In this document: piece after piece, positions 47,453-58,096 of the stretch
How the letters are laid out: every line of letters begins with the position of its first letter
Position numbering within the stretch: position 1 is the stretch's first letter
NCBI RefSeq assembly: GCF_008386395.1
Contig: NZ_CP043761.1
Coordinates: 3,162,001-3,226,000 of the forward strand
Direction: 5' to 3'
Length of the DNA: 64,000 bases
Source: Paenibacillus sp. 37
GTDB taxonomy: Bacteria; Bacillota; Bacilli; Paenibacillales; Paenibacillaceae
Notes under the pieces: model-generated
Told to the model about the DNA's origin: nothing
Database searches by the model: none
What the model saw: only the letters and a program-made list of their open reading frames with translations
Position numbers and translations under genes: made by a program

Positions 47453-49132
47453 ATGCAGAGGATGCTTATTGTAGATGATGAACCCGTTATTTTAGATGGA
47501 CTGTATGCGTTCTTTCAAAAAGCAAATCTTCAGGACATGGAGATAATCAAGGCATACTCTGCCTATGAAGCTATCGATTGGCTGAACTCGGTCAAGGTTG
47601 ATATTGTACTCAGCGATATCTGTATGCCTGGCATGGATGGCATGCAGTTAATTGAGCAGATTATGGATCGGTGGCCACGATGCAAAGTCCTATTGCTGAC
47701 AGGTCATAACGAATTTGATTATGCACACCAAGCTATTCGGAATCCTTGCGTTGTTGATTACATGTTAAAGACAGAGGGCATGAATCACATTCGGGCTGCG
47801 GTAGAACGGGCATTAACACAGATCTCGGAAGAGAATGATTTTCGCTACCAAGCTGCATGGTTTCGCAGTAAATTGCCACGAGCGCTGCCCCAGTTACAGC
47901 GTCAATTGCTGCTGGATGTGCTGAAGCGAACGGATAGACCTGATATCGCTTCACTTCAGGAAGAGCTGGATGCCGTGCAGCTCCCCTTCCAATCTGATCA
48001 ACTTGTTATTCCTGTGATTATAAGAGTGGAGGAGTGGAACAACTACCAGTCTCAGGCGGACCGCAGTCTCATCCGGTATGCCGTTGCCAATGTTGCGGAG
48101 GAGTTGCTGCAGGACAAGGCCAAGGTGAAGGCAATTGATCTGGACACTCAGGTCATCGCTTGCTTTATTCAATCGCAAGGGGCGCATCCGTCCCACATAT
48201 CTAATAATGAAGGGGAACGAGGGAGTCAGCTGGATAACTGGCAACAAACTCTTCGTTTTGTCTATGGCACACTGGAGTCTGTGCAGCAATCCTGTGCGGA
48301 CTGTCTGAACCTGTCTGTATCCATCATGGTCAGCGAGCAGGCGGTAGAGTGGAGCAGGGTTAATCAGGCAATCGGGCAGTTACGCCTGTCGATTCATGAG
48401 AGTCCCGGGCTTGGGATGGAGAAGCTGCTGCGTGTAAATATCCAGGATGAATTGCCTTACACCCCTAGCATCATGAATCAACAGGGTGTTGTAACGCTGC
48501 ATCTGGATCAGATCAAACAGCGAATAACCGCCGGGGATCGGGAATGGATGGAGTCTTTCCATAAATGGACCGAGGCTGCGAAGGAAGGGCTTCAAGATCC
48601 GTTCTTCCGCATGAAAACGTATACGGGTGCAGCGAGTGTACTCATTGAAGTCCTGCACGAACTGGGGTTGTATGAATCGGCAATGGAAGAAATATCGCTT
48701 TCCCGAATGCTGCATTTTGACATCCATACCGCATGGTCTGATCTGGTCATCTTTTATCAATCGGCATACGAATGGATGATCTCCAAACGAAGCGATGCTC
48801 GCCTGAATGATCAATCACAGATTCTAATTACGATCCATCATTATATCAAACACCATCTGGAGGACGACCTCTCACTCACACGGATCGCACAGGAAGTCTC
48901 TCTTAATCCTTCTTATCTGTCGCGTTGGTACAAAAGGATTACAGGCAAAGGCATATCCGACTACATCCATGACCGCAGAGTGGAGCGAAGCAAAGAGCTG
49001 CTTCTGGGTTCTTCCTGCAAAATGCATGAAATATCCGCGAAAGTTGGGTTTAGCGATCAGCATTATTTTTATCGTTTCTTCAAAAAAGCAACAGGCTGCA
49101 CCCCTCAAGAGTTTCGGGATCAGAAAAGTTAA
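47453..49132 (+). CDS. YesN-type response regulator with AraC DNA-binding domain
   Basis: This is a 559-aa transcription factor. The receiver domain (1-120) has the acidic pair in VDDEP, phospho-acceptor Asp55 in VLSDICMPG and Lys in LKTEG. A variable linker of about 330 residues follows. The C-terminal AraC domain has two helix-turn-helix units (LTRIAQEVSLNPSYLSRWYK and MHEISAKVGFSDQHYFYRFF). It would be phosphorylated by the preceding kinase and activate the transporter genes around it. The kinase and regulator genes are nearly touching. Confidence 0.93.
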   Translation: MQRMLIVDDEPVILDGLYAFFQKANLQDMEIIKAYSAYEAIDWLNSVKVDIVLSDICMPGMDGMQLIEQIMDRWPRCKVLLLTGHNEFDYAHQAIRNPCVVDYMLKTEGMNHIRAAVERALTQISEENDFRYQAAWFRSKLPRALPQLQRQLLLDVLKRTDRPDIASLQEELDAVQLPFQSDQLVIPVIIRVEEWNNYQSQADRSLIRYAVANVAEELLQDKAKVKAIDLDTQVIACFIQSQGAHPSHISNNEGERGSQLDNWQQTLRFVYGTLESVQQSCADCLNLSVSIMVSEQAVEWSRVNQAIGQLRLSIHESPGLGMEKLLRVNIQDELPYTPSIMNQQGVVTLHLDQIKQRITAGDREWMESFHKWTEAAKEGLQDPFFRMKTYTGAASVLIEVLHELGLYESAMEEISLSRMLHFDIHTAWSDLVIFYQSAYEWMISKRSDARLNDQSQILITIHHYIKHHLEDDLSLTRIAQEVSLNPSYLSRWYKRITGKGISDYIHDRRVERSKELLLGSSCKMHEISAKVGFSDQHYFYRFFKKATGCTPQEFRDQKS

Positions 49133-49188
49133 ATGATATCTCAAATGGTAAATCAAAGATACCAGATGTCAACGGGATACACTCGAAG

Positions 49189-49202
49189 TGATAGCGCTTT
49201 CT
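49189..49202 (+). promoter_or_regulatory. cre-like site upstream of the binding-protein gene
   Basis: TGATAGCGCTTTCT matches the CcpA consensus TGWNANCGNTNWCA at all but the last position. It lies 50 bases before the start codon of the binding-protein gene, suggesting catabolite repression of that gene. Confidence 0.65.
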
Positions 49203-49251
49203 TTGTAATATAAAATTATACCTCACGGGAGGAGAAAAAAGGGGGATTCGC

Positions 49252-50895
49252 ATGAATATATCATTTAAGAAGTTCTCATTATTAACATTAACCATGGTAC
49301 TGGCCACCACGCTTGCTGCCTGTTCATCTGGTGCGGGAAGTGCCGAGAATGAAGCTGAACCGAACACACAGCAGGATGCGGGAGGACCACTTACGAAATA
49401 TGACCCACCCATTAAATTGACTTCCACCATGAATGAAACAGGGAAAGAATCGCTTGCCCAAGGAGATACACACGCCAATAACATCTGGACCAGAGGGTAC
49501 AAGGATGAACTTGGTATTGATGTAACGTACGAATGGATTGTTCCGGATGCCAATTATAACGATAAGATGAATGTCACATTGGCGAGTGGTGATCTGCCGG
49601 ATGTCCTGAAAGTGAGTGCTGTTCAATTCGAACAACTGCATGAAGCAGGAATGCTGGAGGATCTGACCCAAGTATATGACAAGTATGCATCCGAACTGGT
49701 GAAGGAGTTCATGTCTGCTGAAGATGGAGCAGGTCTGAAGCCAGTAACGAAGGATGGAAAAATATACGCCATGGTGAGTTTCCCAGGCTCGCTGGATTCC
49801 TCGGATATGATCTGGATTCGTCAGGACTGGCTGAAAAAGGTTGGTCTTGAGGCACCTAAAACCATGCAGGATGTCATCCAGATTGCGGAATCCTTTACCT
49901 TCGAAGATCCAGACGGAAATGGCAAAGATGATACGTACGGTATTGCCTTAAACAAGGATTTACCTATTAATGCGTTCTTGCTCGGTTATCATGGTTATCT
50001 CGAAACCTGGATTAAGGATGCTTCAGGTCAAGTCGTGAATGGAACGATCCAACCAGAAGTGAAAGAAGGATTGCGTGAGCTTCAGACTCTGTATCAGAAG
50101 GGTGTGCTTGATCCCGAATTTGGCGTGAAGGATTTTGCTAAAATGATGGAGGATGTGAATGCAGGCAAGTCAGGCATGTTCTTCCTGCCACAATGGGCAC
50201 CTTTTCAGGTTAGCAGCATGATTAAAAAAGACAAAAACATCGACTGGATGGCTTACCCGGTTCAATCGATTGATGATCAACCAGCCAAAACACAGAATCA
50301 TCTTAGTCTGGGCGGTATATTTGCCGTTCGTAAAGGCTACGAGCATCCAGAAGCGTTGATTAAACTGCTTAATTTCCAGGCTGAAAAAATGTTCGGTGAG
50401 TCTGCGAAGGAAGAACGGGCTGCTTACTTAAATGGACTGACAGGTCTTGGTTTTCATAATGCAACGGTCTCTAACCTGCCAGCCAACAAAAATGTGAAGG
50501 CGCAGGACGAAGTAGAGCAGGCGCTCAAAACTGGAGATACGTCCGGATTGGAACTCGAAGCGAAGCTGTTCTATGACGATATTATGGATTATCGGAATGG
50601 GAATCTCGACAAGTGGCATATGGAGCGTATCTTTGGCCCAGAGAGTTCACAAGGTGTGATTAAATATTATCGGGATAATGACCTCATTGTCATGAATGAA
50701 TTCATCTATGCACCGACGAGAACAATGAATACGAAGCAAGCTACACTGGATAAACTGAGAGCCGAGACGTTTCTGAAAATCATCTATGGAAACTTGTCGA
50801 TTGACGAGTTTGATAATTTCGTAGCCAATTGGAAGAAACTTGGCGGGGATCAAATCACACAGGAAGTGAATGAAACGATCGCTGCTAACCAATAG
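49252..50895 (+). CDS. Extracellular sugar-binding lipoprotein (LplA/YtcQ-type)
   Basis: This 547-aa lipoprotein captures the sugar for the permease pair upstream. A signal peptide ends in the lipobox TLAACSS. The mature protein is a two-lobed binding protein of the long (about 520-560 aa) LplA/YtcQ group, with DVLKVSAVQFEQL and a Ca-binding-like DPDGNGKDD loop near residue 222. GGGGGATTCGC precedes the ATG. Its own cre-like element and the regulatory genes between it and the permeases suggest separate high-level expression. A terminator follows. Confidence 0.93.
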   Translation: MNISFKKFSLLTLTMVLATTLAACSSGAGSAENEAEPNTQQDAGGPLTKYDPPIKLTSTMNETGKESLAQGDTHANNIWTRGYKDELGIDVTYEWIVPDANYNDKMNVTLASGDLPDVLKVSAVQFEQLHEAGMLEDLTQVYDKYASELVKEFMSAEDGAGLKPVTKDGKIYAMVSFPGSLDSSDMIWIRQDWLKKVGLEAPKTMQDVIQIAESFTFEDPDGNGKDDTYGIALNKDLPINAFLLGYHGYLETWIKDASGQVVNGTIQPEVKEGLRELQTLYQKGVLDPEFGVKDFAKMMEDVNAGKSGMFFLPQWAPFQVSSMIKKDKNIDWMAYPVQSIDDQPAKTQNHLSLGGIFAVRKGYEHPEALIKLLNFQAEKMFGESAKEERAAYLNGLTGLGFHNATVSNLPANKNVKAQDEVEQALKTGDTSGLELEAKLFYDDIMDYRNGNLDKWHMERIFGPESSQGVIKYYRDNDLIVMNEFIYAPTRTMNTKQATLDKLRAETFLKIIYGNLSIDEFDNFVANWKKLGGDQITQEVNETIAANQ

Positions 50896-50931
50896 CATGA
50901 TTGATTCATATTATCCAAGAATGGAACATGA

Positions 50932-50969
50932 AAAATGGTGCGCTCCTTAAAGGGAGGCACCATTTTTTT
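50932..50969. terminator. Terminator of the binding-protein gene
   Basis: The stem AAAATGGTGC-CTCC / GGAG-GCACCATTTT with a 6-nt loop is followed by T. Its A and T flanks also suit the small gene read from the opposite strand. Confidence 0.88.
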
Positions 50970-50977
50970 GCTTCTAA

Positions 50978-51238
50978 TTATTTGCGTTTCAGTAGCAGAA
51001 CTCCACTGATGGTTGACGTTTTCTGGCGGTATACCACTTTGAATCCAATATCATTGTCCAGCAAGCAGTTCAGTGCATTGATCAACCGTGCACCAGGAAC
51101 CAGTGTGAATGTACATGGAGACGTATTACCAATCACACGTACACTTTGGATTCTGCGCGCAGAACCGGGAATGAGCGGATTTCTGGACCAATAGATTAAT
51201 ACCAGATCCGGTTGTGGAACAGCATTGACACGAGCCAT
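50978..51238 (-). CDS. Hypothetical small protein (86 aa)
   Basis: I do not recognise this 86-aa protein. It is basic, with MARVNAVPQPDLVLIYWS at the start and a C-terminus ending LLLKRK; the middle alternates polar and hydrophobic residues like a compact beta fold. It has no signal peptide or transmembrane segment. The ATG at 51238 has AAGAGATGATT upstream. It sits convergent to the sugar-binding gene and downstream of the DUF4023-like gene on the same strand. A short beta-rich structural protein is possible; no function is assigned. Confidence 0.6.
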   Translation of the reverse strand: MARVNAVPQPDLVLIYWSRNPLIPGSARRIQSVRVIGNTSPCTFTLVPGARLINALNCLLDNDIGFKVVYRQKTSTISGVLLLKRK

Positions 51239-51333
51239 ACTAATCATCTCTTTTCTATTAAAGGTTCTTAATAGTAGATGAAAAGTAGAGGAAAGGGTGC
51301 TAGACGGAAGTCATGCTGTTCAATAAATAGACT

Positions 51334-51462
51334 TTACTTATTCGTAGAATGCTGTTTGGATGGCAACTTGTCCCCTGGTGTTCCCTTGCCGTTGTTTTTA
51401 TTGTGACGCGCTTTTTCGGCATTTTCGTTAACTTTTTTCACAAAATCTTGAGTACTTTCCAT
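51334..51462 (-). CDS. DUF4023-like small protein (42 aa)
   Basis: This is a 42-codon frame that starts MESTQDFVKKVNENAEKA and ends in KLPSKQHSTNK. The charged helix followed by a Lys/Gly/Pro tail with the QHSTNK ending matches my recollection of the DUF4023 family of Bacillales. The family is very short, often near spore genes, and of unknown function. GAAGGAG lies 12 bases upstream. The match is by eye only. Confidence 0.65.
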   Translation of the reverse strand: MESTQDFVKKVNENAEKARHNKNNGKGTPGDKLPSKQHSTNK

Positions 51463-51668
51463 TATAAATTACAGCTCCTTCCATAAGCAAAATGTGTATT
51501 CCTGATTGTTAATATAACCACTGGAAAGTGATTTTATTTTGGTGACATCGTTAAATTTAATTGTGATTCCACATTCCTAGGTCAATTGGGACATACTGGA
51601 CATGGGAAGTTCATGCGTCTAAACTAGATAGACCAGACATACTAAGAAGGGATGCGCAGATTTAAACC

Positions 51669-52421
51669 ATGTTGCAGAAATTCGGGTTTACACAATATGA
51701 AAGTCAGGTATACGAGGCTATATTTGCACAGGATGAACCTCTTGATGCTACATCGATCGTAAATTACTCCAACGTTCCCAAAGCCAAAATCTATGAAGTG
51801 CTTAATCGCCTGATCGACAAGGGAACGGTGCTGACAACGATGGATGGGAAGAAAAAACTATATATGGCTGTGGATCTTCAGTCCATTATTCATAAGATCA
51901 AGGCTGATTTTGAGAAAGATATTGAGGAATTGAAAAGTTACAAAATCAAACGTACATTTACGGATGAGCATATTTGGACGTTAAAAGATGAGTCGTCCAT
52001 CGCATCGAATATCGAACAGCTTATCGAGGAAGCAGATTCATCAATTCTTTTTCTGGCCTGGAATGAGCGAATGGAGAAATATCGTACACTGCTGGAGCAG
52101 AAGGAAAAGCAGGGCGTGTACGTTGAAGTGCTTGCCGTTGGGGGAATGGAGACATCCTTAAACCGGATATACTCGTTGATTCCATTGCTTGATGCGCCGG
52201 AACCTTCACAACTGCTTATTGTGGATCATGCATATCTGCTGTTTGCGGGTGTGGAGCACGATTCATGGCGAGCGATCAAGACGATGTCCAAACCGATTGT
52301 CAAAGCGATGACTGATTATTTCTACCATGATGTTGCGCTTACTCAAATTACCAAAAAATACGGTGACCAACTGTTACAGGATGCTGAAATCGAGAAACTG
52401 CTCACCAGATTGATCTATTAA
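51669..52421 (+). CDS. TrmB-family transcriptional regulator
   Basis: This 250-aa regulator has an N-terminal winged helix (LQKFGFTQYESQVYEAIF, then VPKAKIYEVLNRLIDKG) typical of TrmB proteins, and a C-terminal domain with the phospholipase-D-like fold that senses sugars in TrmB members. The ribosome binding site before ATG 51669 is poor, and an upstream in-frame stop prevents a longer start, so translation may be low. A hairpin terminator separates it from the MFS gene downstream, whose promoter has palindromes it may bind. Confidence 0.85.
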   Translation: MLQKFGFTQYESQVYEAIFAQDEPLDATSIVNYSNVPKAKIYEVLNRLIDKGTVLTTMDGKKKLYMAVDLQSIIHKIKADFEKDIEELKSYKIKRTFTDEHIWTLKDESSIASNIEQLIEEADSSILFLAWNERMEKYRTLLEQKEKQGVYVEVLAVGGMETSLNRIYSLIPLLDAPEPSQLLIVDHAYLLFAGVEHDSWRAIKTMSKPIVKAMTDYFYHDVALTQITKKYGDQLLQDAEIEKLLTRLIY

Positions 52422-52449
52422 AACTATTCTCTTGGAGAATAGTTTTTTT
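52422..52449 (+). terminator. Terminator of the TrmB gene
   Basis: The stem AACTATTCTC/GAGAATAGTT with a 3-nt loop is followed by a run of T. Confidence 0.88.
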
Positions 52450-52487
52450 GTTATATCTTTGTTTGAAAATATTCATGAAAATAACTA

Positions 52488-52516
52488 TTGAAACTTTCAA
52501 TCTTATGGGTTACTAT
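52488..52516 (+). promoter_or_regulatory. Promoter with overlapping palindromes for the MFS gene
   Basis: A -35 TTGAAA (52488-52493) and -10 TACTAT (52511-52516) are 17 bases apart. The perfect palindrome TTGAAAcTTTCAA (52488-52500) overlaps the -35 box, and ACTAtcgTAGT covers the -10 region. The TrmB protein is the likely binder. Confidence 0.65.
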
Positions 52517-52549
52517 CGTAGTTGTAACTTTTTTGAGGAGGATTCAAAA

Positions 52550-53713
52550 ATGAATAAGAAAGTATATGTGCTTGCTATCGCAGCATTTGTGGTCGGAACC
52601 GTTGAACTGATCTTGGGCGGAATTCTGGACCTGATTGCTACGGATCTTCGTCTTTCCCTGGCTAAAGCCGGGTATTTAATTTCTATTTTCTCACTTGTCT
52701 ATGCGTTGTCTGCGCCGATTTTATTAAATATGACGGCCAGATTCGAGCGTAAAAAAGTATATATGTGTACGCTGTTTGTATTTCTAATCAGTAATCTGAT
52801 CTCTGCATTCAGTACCAGCTTTTATATGCTGATGGCGGGCAGAGCGCTCGGAGCCGCCACGGGCTCACTTATTTTTGTACTCTCCCTGACCCTTGCAGCT
52901 CGCATTGTGGAACCACAATATAAAGGACGCGCCGTGGGGATCATTACCATGGGAGGTAGTGCATCACTTATCCTGGGTGTACCTCTTGGAATCTTTGTAG
53001 GTAACTTGGCAGGCTGGCGTGAGGTGTTTATGTTGATCGCTGTTCTGACCGCAGTGGTTATGGTGGCCATCTGGATTGCGATGGATCGTGTGCAGCCGAT
53101 TCCTGCGGTATCCTTGAAGAAACAGCTTACGGCTCTGTGGAATCCTAAAATGTTGGCAATCCATGCGACAACTTTACTTGTGCTTGCGGGTCATTTGACT
53201 TTATATGCGTATTTTACACCGTTTCTGCAAGAAACGCTGGGAGCCAGCGCCACGATGGTTACCTTTATCTATATGATGTTTGGGATCGCTGCTGTTGCAG
53301 GTGGAGGCATAGGTGGCATGTTATCCGATCGTCTGCATCCTGCTAAAGCCATTGTCCTTGTGCTGATTCCTTTTATCATAAGTATGGCTGTCATTCCGTT
53401 CAGTGTGGGATTACCTTTGATCGCCTTCTTGTTATTGTTAAGCATCTGGAGTGCACTGAGCTGGACCGTTACGCCTGTACAAAATAGTCTGATTATCAAA
53501 ACGTCACCGGAAACAGCCGAAACGCTAATCAGCACCAACTCAGGTATTGCACATGCAGGTATTGCACTGGGTACTTATATCGGTGGCATGGTGATTGATC
53601 ACTCATCGATTCTGAACACCGGATGGGTTGGTTCTGTTCTGATTCTGCTTGGTTTGCTGTCTGCCATCTATGCCATTAGCGTGAAGGAAAAAACCGTTCA
53701 GGCGGTTGCTTAG
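52550..53713 (+). CDS. MFS transporter, AraJ/YdhP-like
   Basis: This is a 12-segment major facilitator of 387 aa. Segment 1 starts AIAAFVVGTVELILGGILD, as in AraJ/YdhP-type exporters of the DHA1 family, and the loop between segments 2 and 3 carries the shortened RFERKK. The substrate may be a sugar or a drug. GAGGAGGATTC precedes the ATG at 52550; longer upstream frames lack a site. It is controlled by its own promoter just downstream of the TrmB gene. Confidence 0.9.
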   Translation: MNKKVYVLAIAAFVVGTVELILGGILDLIATDLRLSLAKAGYLISIFSLVYALSAPILLNMTARFERKKVYMCTLFVFLISNLISAFSTSFYMLMAGRALGAATGSLIFVLSLTLAARIVEPQYKGRAVGIITMGGSASLILGVPLGIFVGNLAGWREVFMLIAVLTAVVMVAIWIAMDRVQPIPAVSLKKQLTALWNPKMLAIHATTLLVLAGHLTLYAYFTPFLQETLGASATMVTFIYMMFGIAAVAGGGIGGMLSDRLHPAKAIVLVLIPFIISMAVIPFSVGLPLIAFLLLLSIWSALSWTVTPVQNSLIIKTSPETAETLISTNSGIAHAGIALGTYIGGMVIDHSSILNTGWVGSVLILLGLLSAIYAISVKEKTVQAVA

Positions 53714-53738
53714 AATAAAGAAATTAGACAGCAGCTTG

Positions 53739-53781
53739 AACCTCTGCATTCCCATAGTCTAATGGGTGTAGAGGTTTTTTT
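53739..53781 (+). terminator. Terminator of the AraJ-like MFS gene
   Basis: The long stem AACCTCT-CA-CCCAT / ATGGG-TG-AGAGGTT is followed by T residues. Confidence 0.85.
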
Positions 53782-53930
53782 GCTGTTTCACTAGAGTACG
53801 CGTCAGTAGATTAAACCATTTTCATATCAAGAAAAACTTGCTTTATTCATACTAATCTATATAATTAAAATAGTTTTTAAAAGTATTATTTAATGTGAAT
53901 TACATGATGTGTATTGAGGGAGCGGTGATC

Positions 53931-54497
53931 ATGACTACGAAGACGGAAAAACAAAAAATGCTGGATGGCGAGCTGTACATGGCTTCGGATCTTCAATTGT
54001 CTGAGGACAGAGAGTATGCAAGGAAAATGACTCGGACGTTTAATCAAACGAAGGAAACGGACGGTGAGCTTCGCACCAAGTTATTGAAGGAACTGTTTGG
54101 ATCAACAGGTGAACACCTAGGCATGGAACCTAATATTCATGTGGATTATGGATATAACATTCATGTAGGCAATCATTTTTATGCCAACTTTAATTGTACG
54201 ATATTAGATGTGTGTGAAGTTCGTATTGGAGACCATTGCTTAATGGGACCAGATGTACATATCTATACAGCTACTCATCCACTCCATCCGCATGAACGCA
54301 ATACGGGTGCAGAATACGGCAAGCCAGTCACGATTGGCAATAATGTATGGATTGGTGGTAGAGCCGTTATTAATCCGGGGGTTACCATTGGAGACAACGT
54401 GGTCATTGCTTCCGGGTCTGTGGTTACAAAAGATGTTCCCGATAATATGATCGTTGGCGGCAATCCTGCCAGAATCATTAGAGAGATAGAGCTTTAA
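53931..54497 (+). CDS. Maltose/galactoside O-acetyltransferase family protein 1
   Basis: This is a 188-aa hexapeptide-repeat enzyme (left-handed beta-helix trimer) that moves acetyl from acetyl-CoA to a sugar. The N-terminal Maa domain begins with [12 protein letters not shown], and the helix part shows repeats such as [20 protein letters not shown] with the catalytic His in [21 protein letters not shown] precedes the ATG at 53931. It is followed 36 bases later by a paralogue with the same layout. Confidence 0.88.
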   Translation: MTTKTEKQKMLDGELYMASDLQLSEDREYARKMTRTFNQTKETDGELRTKLLKELFGSTGEHLGMEPNIHVDYGYNIHVGNHFYANFNCTILDVCEVRIGDHCLMGPDVHIYTATHPLHPHERNTGAEYGKPVTIGNNVWIGGRAVINPGVTIGDNVVIASGSVVTKDVPDNMIVGGNPARIIREIEL

Positions 54498-54533
54498 CAT
54501 ATGTATAGATAGAAGATGGGAAGTGCTTACGAA

Positions 54534-55133
54534 ATGATGACTGAAAAAGAAAAATCCCAATTAGGGCTCTTGTATAACGCCAATTATGATCAAGAGTTAA
54601 TTGAAGAGCGTTTACATTCCAAAGGGCTTTGTTACGATTATAACCAGCTCCATCCAGGGAAGATCAATGAAAGAGAAGCGTTAATCAAGAAACTGCTCGG
54701 GAAAACGACGGATCGTTTCCTGATTGAACAGCCCTTTGTATGTGATTACGACTATAATATTGAAATTGGTGAGAACTTCTATAGCAATCATAATATTGTC
54801 ATGCTGGATGGAGGAAAAATCAGTTTTGGGGATAACGTTTTTGTTGCTCCGAATTGTGGATTCTATACTGCAGGCCACCCTTATGATGTTGAGCAGCGCA
54901 ATGTAGGTCTGGAGATCGTTGGACCCATCACGGTGGGCAATAATGTATGGATCGGTGGCGGTGTGACAGTTCTTGCCGGTGTGACGATTGGAGATAATAC
55001 GATCATCGGCGCAGGGAGCGTAGTGACCAAGAGTATACCGTCTGGTGTGATTGCTGCGGGTAATCCTTGCAGGGTCCTTCGCAAGATAACGGAAGAAGAC
55101 AAAACAAAGTACAGCAGGGATGTAGTAAGGTGA
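54534..55133 (+). CDS. Maltose/galactoside O-acetyltransferase family protein 2
   Basis: This is a paralogue of the preceding gene, about 199 aa, with a Maa domain (MTEKEKSQLGLLYNAN) and hexapeptide repeats ([20 protein letters not shown]). The catalytic His lies in TAGHPYDV. The ribosome binding site is weak; GGGAAG before the ATG at 54534 is the best fit and places the conserved start at MTEKEK, but ATG 54516 is possible. The two differ clearly, so the duplication is old or they came separately. A terminator follows. Confidence 0.88.
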   Translation: MMTEKEKSQLGLLYNANYDQELIEERLHSKGLCYDYNQLHPGKINEREALIKKLLGKTTDRFLIEQPFVCDYDYNIEIGENFYSNHNIVMLDGGKISFGDNVFVAPNCGFYTAGHPYDVEQRNVGLEIVGPITVGNNVWIGGGVTVLAGVTIGDNTIIGAGSVVTKSIPSGVIAAGNPCRVLRKITEEDKTKYSRDVVR

Positions 55134-55174
55134 AGAACATAAAGCGAGGATTAGCATTTTAGCCCATGACAAAG

Positions 55175-55200
55175 CCCGATGTTTATCATCGGGTGTTTTT
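55175..55200 (+). terminator. Terminator of the acetyltransferase pair
   Basis: The perfect 7-bp stem CCCGATG/CATCGGG with a 5-nt loop is followed by TGTTTTT. Confidence 0.82.
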
Positions 55201-55318
55201 AATAAAATCCCCCACACAGAACACTTGCCAAGGTATCGTATAATCGACACTTTTTCATGTGATTTGCTGGGGGATAGAAGGATATATCTGTTACATTTGC
55301 TTAAACTTTTGCTTGAAC

Positions 55319-56791
<1,473 letters not shown>

Positions 56792-56821
56792 TCATGTATG
56801 ACATAAAAAAAGCTTAAACGT

Positions 56822-56835
56822 TGTAACGGGTTACA
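56822..56835. promoter_or_regulatory. Palindromic LacI-type operator between the GH1 and LacI genes
   Basis: TGTAACggGTTACA is a 14-bp inverted repeat of LacI-family operator form. It lies 70 bases from the GH1 start and about 100 from the LacI start, fitting control of both. Confidence 0.65.
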
Positions 56836-56932
56836 CGTCAAGTTTTACTTTTGACCCAGATATGAGGCATACTATTATTCAAAATAGTACTGGATGAACT
56901 TATGTAGTTCGTTAGCAAGAAAGGAGTCTCCG

Positions 56933-57901
56933 ATGTCAAAGTTCGATGAAATTATGAAACGATCTGGTTACTCAAGAGCGACAGTGTCGCGAGTAATCAA
57001 TCATTCCCCACATGTTAGTGACGAAGCAAGACATATCATAACGAATATTATGAAGGAGTTAAATTATATTCCGAACCGGAATGCAGTATCATTATCTACA
57101 GGCAAGACCAAACAAATTGGCATCATAACGTCAACCATTGACGATCTCAGTCTCACCTTCATGAATCAGTTTATGGAAACAGCGATGGATTTCGGGTTTC
57201 AGACGATCGTGTATACTTCCCGTGGAAATAAGGAAATTGAGTTACAAGGATTTGAAGACCTGCGTAGCAAGCGGGTGGATGGACTCCTAATTGTTACCTG
57301 TGTTAACGATCCTCGGAAATTAAAAGCGTATATGGAATACGGCCCGATTGTTTCCTGGCAGCGAATGGGGAACGACGAGATTCCGTCTGTTGCGATGGAT
57401 CAGGCAAAAGGGTATAAGTTAGCTCTGGAGCATCTGGTATCAAGAGGATACACTCGAATTGCAAATGCATTTGGCAGGGCTGAGAGTCTGAATACCCAGA
57501 GCCGCCGTAAAGCCTATGAAACTTTCATGAAGAGTAGAGGGTTACCTGTATGGAATGAAGCATATCAGTATTCCGTATTTAGCTCCTCTGATGGTGAAGA
57601 AGCGATGCGAAGAATGGCAGAGGAGCGAGAGCTTCCACAGGCCGTATTATGTTCGAATGACTATGCAGCCATCGGCATTCTGAGTGAAGCACGCAGACGG
57701 AATATTCAGGTACCGGAACAACTTGCCATTGTGGGTTTTGATGATATCGAGCTTTCCCGTGTTCTTGGAATCACGACCATACACAATCCGATTGCGGAGC
57801 AAGCCACCCAAGCTTTCCATCAATTGTGGGTCGTATTGGGTAAAACAGAGTTGAAGACCGAACAGCTAACATACCAGCTGATTGAGCGTGAGACGACTTG
57901 A
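56933..57901 (+). CDS. LacI-family regulator of the GH1 gene
   Basis: This 322-aa repressor has an N-terminal helix-turn-helix with hinge helix (GYSRATVSRVINHSPHVSDE, then LNYIPNRNAVSL) and a periplasmic-binding-protein-like sugar domain (from about 60, with IVGFDDIELS near the end). The ATG at 56933 follows AAAGGAGTCTC. It is divergent from the 6-phospho-beta-glucosidase gene and likely responds to a phospho-sugar. Confidence 0.92.
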   Translation: MSKFDEIMKRSGYSRATVSRVINHSPHVSDEARHIITNIMKELNYIPNRNAVSLSTGKTKQIGIITSTIDDLSLTFMNQFMETAMDFGFQTIVYTSRGNKEIELQGFEDLRSKRVDGLLIVTCVNDPRKLKAYMEYGPIVSWQRMGNDEIPSVAMDQAKGYKLALEHLVSRGYTRIANAFGRAESLNTQSRRKAYETFMKSRGLPVWNEAYQYSVFSSSDGEEAMRRMAEERELPQAVLCSNDYAAIGILSEARRRNIQVPEQLAIVGFDDIELSRVLGITTIHNPIAEQATQAFHQLWVVLGKTELKTEQLTYQLIERETT

Positions 57902-58096
57902 ATCCGTAAGACCTGTTGTGGGAATCGGGTTTTATGGATTCAATAATTATTCAAATTTGAAGCATCTTCGAATTAACCTCATACGTTATACTGAGGATAA
58001 GCTTCAGAACGACATATCTGTACGGAGATGTGATTGAAGTTCTCGTAGCATGTTACAAGTTACATATTTCACAAACGATCAGCGGGAAAGGTGAGA

